Assembly: GCA_964486395.1 (NCBI GenBank)
Contig: CAZALP010000021.1
Span: 1 to 10,010, forward strand
Length of the DNA: 10,010 nt
Reading direction: 5' to 3'
Source of the DNA: CAYYJV01 sp964486395
Lineage (GTDB): Bacteria; Patescibacteriota; Minisyncoccia; Minisyncoccales; MHMH01
In this document: one piece after another, positions 5,211 through 10,010 of the stretch
Layout: every line of letters starts with the position of its first letter
How positions within the stretch are numbered: position 1 is the stretch's first letter
The notes under the pieces: generated by a model
Database searches by the model: none
Seen by the model: the letters and a program-made list of their open reading frames with translations, nothing else
What the model was told of the DNA's origin: nothing
Translations under genes and position numbers: made by a program

Positions 5211-7397
5211 ATGACTCCAAAAGATTTGTCAAGGAAATATATATCCCTTCAAGAGGCTACTAAATTCTGCCATTACTCGCAGGAGTATTTATCATTACGA
5301 GCAAGACAAGGCAAACTGAAAGCCGTGAAAATGGGAAGAAATTGGGTGACCACCGAAGAATGGCTGAAAGAATATTTGGGGAAAGTAGAGGAATATAATA
5401 ATTATATTGAGGAGAAAAAGAAGTTTGCCCCGCCGGAAAATTTACCGATCGGTGAATTTCAGGAAATAAAAGTTCCTTTTTGGAAAACAGTCAGGGCGGG
5501 ATTGAGTTTGCATAATTTAAGGCCAGTCTTTCTAATGGGGCTAGTTTTGGCCTTAATGATAGCTGTCGGAGTTTTCGGAAATGAGGACTTGCGACAGGTA
5601 TCTGATGATATTTCTCCCTACGTGGCGCTGGTAGCGTCTAGTGTGGTTGAGAAAACGGGTCTTGATATTTTTGGAGAATATGCCAAGTGGCTTTCCGGTG
5701 AGATTAAAGAAAGCCCGCTGGGCCGTCAATACGCCAAAGCCAATAAAGCCATTGAAAAAAACCTTGCCAGAGATTTTCAGAGTATAAAGGAGAATTATTC
5801 TTCTGCTAATAAATTAGTTGAAGAAAAAATATTCGGAATCGCCGGAGGTGTTCGAGAAAAATACTTTGCAGCCAATGATTTTATTGAAGAAAAAATTGCT
5901 TTGGGGTGGCGAGGCATTAAAAGTTCGGCAAAGGCGGCTTGGCAGTTTGCTTTTTCTCTTTTTGAAAGAAAAGAAACCGGGCTGACCAAAGAAGAACTAA
6001 TGGAAATAGAAAAAGCTGGAAGAGAAAAATTAATGGAAGATATCCGGGGCGAGTTCCAAAAATTAAAAAAGGAAGGGATTACCGTCAGCAGAGAAAGAGA
6101 AATTATTAAAGAAAAGGAGGTGGTAACCAAAAAGGCGGAGATTGAGGAAAGGGTGGTAAAAATTGAAGAAGAAGATCTCAAAAAATTCAGAGAGAGAATG
6201 AATTACTTGGAAGAAGAAATCGCTAAGCGCCTTTACGCTCCGGGCGGAGTGATCCAGCAGACCATTCGGGTAACAGAGCCGATTCGGTCCCCCAAGATTT
6301 ATGAAGATAACGGGGTCATAGTTTTGCAGACCAGGAGTTCGGGCAATATTATTTTGTCAGCAGCTACCGGCCTTCAGCTTTATGGCAAACAAGTGGTGAT
6401 TGAGTCAACCAGCCCTTTAAATCCCCTGATTTATCTTGCCAGCAACACCAGAATTGGCGGCGATTTAACGGTGACCGGTTCTATTAGCGGCGGGGATTTA
6501 TCGGTTGGTTCGATTACAGCGAGCGGCGATGCGACCGTGGGAGGAAATTTGACTATTTCCGGCGATCTTACGGTTTCCGGCGCCCAAGCCTATTCCGGCG
6601 CCGCTGCCTTCACGGCGTCATCAACCTCGCCGGCTCTGCAAGTAACTCAAAATGGCACCGGAAACATTGTGCAGTTTATTGACGGGGGCACTAATATTTT
6701 TACTATTGCCGACGGCGGATACGCCACTTTGGCCACTTCTCCTTCAGCCACTCATCCTGCTTTCTTGTTTCAAGAATCAGATACTGCCAGCTGGGCTACG
6801 GGTACTGCCACTTATTTGGGTATTAACGCCACTTCCAGTTTTTCTGGCAATTTTTTTGATTTTCAAAAAAACGGCATCAGCATGTTTTATATTGACGACA
6901 ATGGCAACGCCACTACTTCCGGCGACTTTTATGCCGCTACCATTAGGACAGCTTCCACCGATTCCACAGTCAGAAAATCAGGCGAAGAAGTTTTCAGGGA
7001 AATCGTTCCCATTTCCCGCTATGACATTCCGGCTCAAACTTCAACCACCACCTATTTTCGAATTTCCAAATATTTTGCCGTAAATCCTTTGGCTTCTACG
7101 CCCGCTGCTCTTCCCGGTTCAACCAGAGTTTACAAATTAATCGTTAAATTTGCGGATAATTTGCCGACTGCCACTTCTACCGATTGGCGAATTTACCGAC
7201 AAGCGGCGGCCACCACTTCCGACACTTTCACTTTGGCCGGACAAAATATGAGTTCCTTGACGGAGGGGATTGCCACCACCACCGAAACTTTAACCATTCC
7301 CGACGCTGACTGGCAAGTGGAGGTAAAGCTAAGATCTCCGGATTATTCTTTAAGAATCTTTCAATTATTTTTAGCAGCTTACGACCAAATTAATTAA
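5211..7397 (+). CDS. HTH-TM-coiled-coil-fibre protein (membrane-bound HTH with surface stalk)
   Basis: This 728-aa protein joins modules rarely seen together. Residues 10-56 are an excisionase/MerR-like HTH nearly identical to that of the short gene upstream. Residues 104-123 form one membrane helix. Residues 150-250 are helical, with recurring 'ANKxIEEKI' segments. Residues 255-345 are highly charged and predicted coiled coil. Residues 405-460 are beta-stalk repeats (GGDLTVTGSISGGDLSVGSI style) like those of tail fibres and trimeric surface stalks. Residues 470-570 are further Ser/Thr/Ala-rich fibre modules (IDDNGNATTSGDFYA). Residues 588-728 are a C-terminal domain shared with the next gene (TVRKSGEEVFREIVPISRYDIP). 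Predicted topology is HTH inside, fibre outside. ATG 5211 keeps the HTH whole; no Shine-Dalgarno is visible. Its function is unknown. It may couple a surface contact to gene expression, or the HTH-like fold may simply anchor the fibre. Confidence 0.82.
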   Translation: MTPKDLSRKYISLQEATKFCHYSQEYLSLRARQGKLKAVKMGRNWVTTEEWLKEYLGKVEEYNNYIEEKKKFAPPENLPIGEFQEIKVPFWKTVRAGLSLHNLRPVFLMGLVLALMIAVGVFGNEDLRQVSDDISPYVALVASSVVEKTGLDIFGEYAKWLSGEIKESPLGRQYAKANKAIEKNLARDFQSIKENYSSANKLVEEKIFGIAGGVREKYFAANDFIEEKIALGWRGIKSSAKAAWQFAFSLFERKETGLTKEELMEIEKAGREKLMEDIRGEFQKLKKEGITVSREREIIKEKEVVTKKAEIEERVVKIEEEDLKKFRERMNYLEEEIAKRLYAPGGVIQQTIRVTEPIRSPKIYEDNGVIVLQTRSSGNIILSAATGLQLYGKQVVIESTSPLNPLIYLASNTRIGGDLTVTGSISGGDLSVGSITASGDATVGGNLTISGDLTVSGAQAYSGAAAFTASSTSPALQVTQNGTGNIVQFIDGGTNIFTIADGGYATLATSPSATHPAFLFQESDTASWATGTATYLGINATSSFSGNFFDFQKNGISMFYIDDNGNATTSGDFYAATIRTASTDSTVRKSGEEVFREIVPISRYDIPAQTSTTTYFRISKYFAVNPLASTPAALPGSTRVYKLIVKFADNLPTATSTDWRIYRQAAATTSDTFTLAGQNMSSLTEGIATTTETLTIPDADWQVEVKLRSPDYSLRIFQLFLAAYDQIN

Positions 7398-7414
7398 AAA
7401 TAATAAAAGTCGAA

Positions 7415-9121
7415 ATGCAAAAATATAAATTAAAAATAAAAAAATATATGAATAAAAAATATATGAAAAAAATAAAAAACATTTTTAAACCGAATCTCAA
7501 GCTGGTAAGAGGCACCAGGGCCACTTCGGCATTGTTCATTGGTGCCTCCCTTGCTTTGGCGGCCGGCATCATCTTCGGCGCAAATATGTACTACGACATT
7601 GATACCGGCAAGATAATGGTCAACGAAATCCAAAAGATCGCCCAATATTTAGAAGTGGGCACCAGCATTGATGTGGGCGGAACTGCCACCACCACCGGCA
7701 CTTCCATTACTTTTGCCGGAGTCGGCAATATTACTGCCGAAGCCGCTTCCGTTTGGAAAACCACTGCCGGAGATTTAACCATTACTTCTGAAGCAGGAGA
7801 TGTGATAGCTACCGGCACCGACCTTCAACTGAAAGCCACTAACGGCGATATTTCAGCCACCTCTAGCGGAGACATTTACTTTGGCACCGGAGCCACCCCT
7901 GCTGAGAGACTGAGAATTCTTTCTACCGGCAACGTCGGCATCGCCACTTCCAGCCCTTCCGATGCTTTGGCTGTCCAGGGAAATATCATCAGTTCCGGCA
8001 ATATTGTTCTTTATGGAACTTCTGCTACTTCTACTTTTGCCGCGCCTATTCAGGTGACCCGAATTAAAATAACCGGCGGCAGTCCCAGTGATGGTTTAGT
8101 TTTGACAGCAACCGATTCCGAGGGTAACGCTCAATGGGAATCTTTACCGACCGGCGTTTGGACGGATGAAGGTTCCTCATATATTTATCCTACCAACTGG
8201 TCGGCTCGAGATGTTGCCATTGCCACCACCACCGCCAGATACGATTTGGATGTTTGGGGCAATGCTTCTTTTGGCACTACGACTGATTACAACACCCCGG
8301 TTTTACTGGTAGATTCTTATAACGCTAGAGTGGGGATCGCCACCACTACTCCTTCTGATATGTTCTCTGTCCAGGGCAATATCATTGGCTCGGGCAATAT
8401 GGTTATTTACGGCACAGCCACTTCTAGCGTCAGCGGTGATTTGTCGGTGGCTGGCTTAAAGACAGCCGGTTCCATTTGGTCTGCCGGCACTTTAAGTATC
8501 ACTGCCCAGGGCGGCGCTTTGACTCTTCAACCGCAGTCCGGCTCTGATGTCAATGTCATTTTGGGCGGTTCAGGCCAGCTGAAAATCGGCAGTTCCGGAC
8601 AATTCTATGTTGACGCTTCGGGTAACGCCACTACTTCCGGCAATATTTACGCTGACAGGTTTTTTGAAACGGGCGGAGGGGCTACCGTGAGAAGCGCCGG
8701 CGAGCAAATTGTCAGGGGAGTGGTGCCGATTTTTGGCTTTGATTTGCCGGTCCGCTGCAATACCGCCTGCACCGGCCAGTGGGCAACCATTTCCAGGACC
8801 ATTGAAAACACTGCCAATTATTTCCCGCCAGCTGAAGAGGGCACTACCAGAAAATACCGGTTTTCCATCAGATATGCCGACGCCACCACTTCAGCTTCCA
8901 GTATTTGGCAGATAGCCACTTCTACCGACGAGAGCACTCACCAGTTTACTTTGGTTCCCAGCAATACCACTGATATTGCTACAGGTTACGCCACCACTAC
9001 CAATGCCTTTAGCTCTTTGCCTGCCAACCCTTGGTTTTTGAGAGTGAAACTCGGCGAAAATGGCGGTTACGATTTCCAGGTTTATGAAGTTTTGCTAATC
9101 GGCCTTGATGAAATTCAATAA
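7415..9121 (+). CDS. Exported surface fibre protein with tail-fibre-like stalk repeats
   Basis: A 568-aa protein if ATG 7415 is used; ATG 7448 or 7463 is equally plausible, since the Lys-rich first 17 residues come from low-complexity A/T DNA. A hydrophobic signal/anchor covers about 36-57, followed by NMYYDIDTGKIMVNEIQKIA, a motif shared with the partial gene at 9381. Ser/Thr/Ala/Gly-rich beta modules fill the middle, including two copies of a stalk unit (GNVGIATSSPSDALAVQGN and RVGIATTTPSDMFSVQGN), each followed by (N/S)SGN.V.YGT. The motif is typical of phage tail-fibre and bacterial stalk proteins. Residues 422-568 match the C-terminal domain of the preceding gene (TVRSAGEQIVRGVVPIFGFDLP), here with two nearby cysteines (RCNTAC). 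No peptidase S74 domain is present. It lies 17 nt behind the HTH-fibre gene and probably shares its transcript. It is likely a surface or adhesion fibre; the ligand is unknown. Confidence 0.82.
   Translation: MQKYKLKIKKYMNKKYMKKIKNIFKPNLKLVRGTRATSALFIGASLALAAGIIFGANMYYDIDTGKIMVNEIQKIAQYLEVGTSIDVGGTATTTGTSITFAGVGNITAEAASVWKTTAGDLTITSEAGDVIATGTDLQLKATNGDISATSSGDIYFGTGATPAERLRILSTGNVGIATSSPSDALAVQGNIISSGNIVLYGTSATSTFAAPIQVTRIKITGGSPSDGLVLTATDSEGNAQWESLPTGVWTDEGSSYIYPTNWSARDVAIATTTARYDLDVWGNASFGTTTDYNTPVLLVDSYNARVGIATTTPSDMFSVQGNIIGSGNMVIYGTATSSVSGDLSVAGLKTAGSIWSAGTLSITAQGGALTLQPQSGSDVNVILGGSGQLKIGSSGQFYVDASGNATTSGNIYADRFFETGGGATVRSAGEQIVRGVVPIFGFDLPVRCNTACTGQWATISRTIENTANYFPPAEEGTTRKYRFSIRYADATTSASSIWQIATSTDESTHQFTLVPSNTTDIATGYATTTNAFSSLPANPWFLRVKLGENGGYDFQVYEVLLIGLDEIQ
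7904..8416 (+). repeat. Two copies of the 'VGIAT(S/T)(S/T)PSD' stalk module
   Basis: Copy one spans 7904-8020 (residues 164-202) and copy two 8294-8416 (residues 294-334). Both read (N/R)VGIAT..PSD...(A/S)VQGNII(S/G)SGN.V.YGT. At the DNA level they share blocks such as GGCATCGCCAC and TGTCCAGGGAAATATCAT with scattered changes. A third, more distant copy starts near 9884 in the next fibre gene (SSGNVGIGTTTPRYLLDVWG). Confidence 0.75.
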
Positions 9122-9153
9122 AAACAATTAAACAACTAAACAATTAAACATGA
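9122..9153 (+). repeat. 8-bp tandem array (AAACAATT) at a start codon
   Basis: Four octamers, AAACAATT, AAACAACT, AAACAATT and AAACATGA, start immediately after the stop codon of the fibre gene. The fourth unit contains the ATG (9150) of the four-helix-bundle remnant. Confidence 0.75.
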
Positions 9154-9355
9154 CAGAAAAAGAGAATTTTTTAAGCAATTAAAGAAGAAAATGGATAAAT
9201 ATGTCCACTTGATTTGCAGAATAACTAAGAATTTTTCCAGCTTCTCTTTAGTAGAAAAATATTTTAATAAGAATAACTATGAACAAGCGATGAAACTAGC
9301 AGAAGAAATCGGCGCCATACTCTGGTGCGCCACTGCGTCAGTTAAACGATGTTAA
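9150..9355 (+). pseudogene. Frameshifted, internally deleted four-helix-bundle (S23/IVP-like) protein
   Basis: ATG 9150 opens MTEKENFLSN and then a stop (9180-9182). The -1 frame continues as KQLKKKMDKYVHLICRITKN, then SLVEKYFNKNNYEQAMKLAE and EIGAILWCATASVKRC, to TAA 9353-9355. Joined at the TTTTTTA run (9167-9173), the product would be 68 aa. Its start resembles the first helix and its end the last helix of the four-helix-bundle family related to 23S rRNA-intervening-sequence proteins (usually about 120 aa). The middle two helices, including the 'S.PSNIAEG'-like motif, are missing at about 9233-9250. An alternative is a genuine 54-aa ORF from ATG 9191, preceded by AAGAAG. I favour a decayed gene, or a programmed -1 frameshift producing a mini-protein. 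The family assignment is from memory of sequence patterns, hence moderate confidence. Confidence 0.5.
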
Positions 9356-9398
9356 TTTGTTAAATTGTTAAATTGCTAAAATGTTAAATTGTTTGTGT
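9351..9398 (+). repeat. 8-bp tandem array (GTTAAATT) spanning the next start codon
   Basis: In steps of eight from 9351 the units are GTTAATTT, GTTAAATT, GTTAAATT, GCTAAAAT, GTTAAATT and GTTTGTGT. The array begins inside the stop region of the four-helix-bundle remnant and runs over ATG 9381, so the first codons of the next gene (MLNCLC) are repeat-derived. Confidence 0.75.
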
Positions 9399-10010
9399 CA
9401 AAAATCTAAATTACGAAATATTTTGTTGGCCGCTTTGCCGGCTTTGGTAGTGTTTGGGATGGTTTGGGCCGCCGACACCTACTACGACTTGGACGCCGGC
9501 AAGGTGATTATTGATCAGATTACCCGGATTTTGCAGAATTTGGAAGTTGCCGGCTGGGTAAAAATAGAGGGTTCTCATGCCACCACCACTGATGTTTTTC
9601 CTTCCAGCAATACTACCTATGTTTTGGGTTCTATCAATTATCAATGGTCTAACATTTACGCCGCCACCACCACGATTGGCAATACCGTCACCATTGACAC
9701 AGACGACATCAGGGCTTCTGGTCTTCTCACTCTTTCAACCCAGAACTCGGGCAACCTGTTTATTGATTCAGCCGGAGGAATTTACGCTACCTCCTCAGGC
9801 GACATTTACCAGTACTTCGGCTCTGGCAGCAACTTCGTCATCGCCACATCTTCCGATTCAAACATCGTTACCATTAATTCTTCCGGCAATGTCGGCATCG
9901 GGACGACTACGCCAAGATACTTGCTTGACGTCTGGGGCAATCTGGCTGTGGGCACCAGCACAGATACCAACACCCCCGCTTTATACGTTGACTCGGGCAA
10001 TGGCGGCAGA
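9381..10010 (+). CDS. N-terminal part of a third surface fibre protein (partial, 3' end outside window)
   Basis: An open frame of 210 codons without stop reaches the right edge. ATG 9381 lies in an 8-bp repeat array; in-frame TTG 9393 (MCQKSK...) is an alternative start. A basic N-terminus is followed by a hydrophobic segment at about 12-30 (NILLAALPALVVFGMVWA) and a likely signal-peptidase site, AWA-like, before ADTYYDLDAGKVIIDQITRI. That last motif is shared with residues 57-80 of the preceding fibre protein (MYYDIDTGKIMVNEIQKIAQYLEV). Ser/Thr/Ala-rich beta modules follow, ending in SSGNVGIGTTTPRYLLDVWG and NTPALYVDSGNGGR, the same stalk unit seen in the 568-aa protein (ARYDLDVWG...NTPVLLVDS). 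It is a paralog in a tandem fibre cluster. The C-terminal domain cannot be judged. Confidence 0.8.
   Translation, partial: MLNCLCQKSKLRNILLAALPALVVFGMVWAADTYYDLDAGKVIIDQITRILQNLEVAGWVKIEGSHATTTDVFPSSNTTYVLGSINYQWSNIYAATTTIGNTVTIDTDDIRASGLLTLSTQNSGNLFIDSAGGIYATSSGDIYQYFGSGSNFVIATSSDSNIVTINSSGNVGIGTTTPRYLLDVWGNLAVGTSTDTNTPALYVDSGNGGR

Noticed and set aside
5795..6181. 128-codon open frame on the - strand, Ser/Phe/Ile-rich
   Set aside because: It is antisense to the charged coiled-coil region of the HTH-fibre gene; Lys/Glu-rich codons read backwards as Phe/Ser/Leu. It has no homology signal and no promoter.
6652..7083. 143-codon + strand frame inside the HTH-fibre gene
   Set aside because: It is an alternative-frame reading of Ala/Thr-rich fibre repeats (Leu/Pro-rich shadow) with no start context. 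The main frame has clear domain homology with the next gene.
6988..9121. Peptidase S74 (endosialidase chaperone) at the C-termini of the fibre proteins
   Set aside because: The stalk motif is typical of S74-containing fibres, but the C-terminal regions show no S74-like Ser/Lys dyad motif and instead share another domain.
9150..9355. Diversity-generating retroelement accessory gene (avd)
   Set aside because: Only a distant fold relationship is suggested; no reverse transcriptase or template/variable repeat pair is visible in the window.
9411..10000. Two - strand frames (9411-9644 and 9806-10000)
   Set aside because: Both are antisense to the partial fibre gene, whose signal segment and stalk motifs are clear on the + strand.
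5211..10010. Prophage tail-fibre module
   Set aside because: Stalk motifs resemble phage fibres, but no tail, capsid, terminase or integrase gene is present. The signal/anchor segments and HTH-TM architecture point to cell-surface proteins.
1..10010. UGA recoded as glycine (Gracilibacteria/Absconditabacteria code)
   Set aside because: No supported gene has in-frame TGA, and Trp and Gly are encoded by their standard codons throughout.

Overview
The window looks like a chromosomal stretch from a Patescibacteria (Candidate Phyla Radiation) bacterium, most likely a Parcubacteria-type lineage. This is an inference from the gene content: a compact minor-pilin operon, a LigA of the type I associate with the group, excisionase-like HTH domains fused to membrane segments, and Ala/Thr/Ser/Gly-rich fibre proteins with 'NVGIATTxPS' stalk motifs. 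All supported genes are on the + strand. Almost none has a recognisable Shine-Dalgarno sequence. Recognised stops are nearly all TAA, and no in-frame TGA had to be read through, so the standard bacterial code fits.

Layout: (1) 1-1341 is the end of a minor pilin/pseudopilin operon in the order H (partial)-I/PilV-J/PilW-K/PilX, with gaps of 2 and 4 nt and then a 14 nt overlap. (2) 1342-1424 holds an array of 8-bp units that folds into a large hairpin ending in TTTTT and runs up to the ligA start codon. (3) 1425-4554 holds ligA (NAD+-dependent DNA ligase) and rodA (SEDS peptidoglycan glycosyltransferase), 19 nt apart, ending in a hairpin plus T-run inside the last codons of rodA. (4) 4559-5210 has a short HTH-membrane protein, a clean terminator, and a probable structured RNA of about 135 nt. 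Two look-alike promoters (TTGAC[A/G]-N17-GAAAAT) precede the short HTH gene and the RNA. (5) 5211-10010 is a surface-fibre locus. It holds a 728-aa HTH-TM-coiled-coil-fibre protein, a 568-aa exported fibre protein sharing its C-terminal domain, a decayed four-helix-bundle gene with a U UUU UUA heptamer at its frame break, and a third, truncated fibre gene running off the window.

How it fits together: pili, septal/lateral wall synthesis and long surface fibres are all cell-envelope functions, while ligA is housekeeping. The most unusual part is the pair of HTH-TM proteins. One is short; the other carries an extracellular fibre, suggesting that a surface structure may be tied directly to a cytoplasmic DNA-binding domain. 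Across the window, four arrays share an 8-bp period but use different unit sequences. Three sit at or over start codons and one has apparently been inserted into the coding sequence of ligA. They look like one unnamed repeat process.
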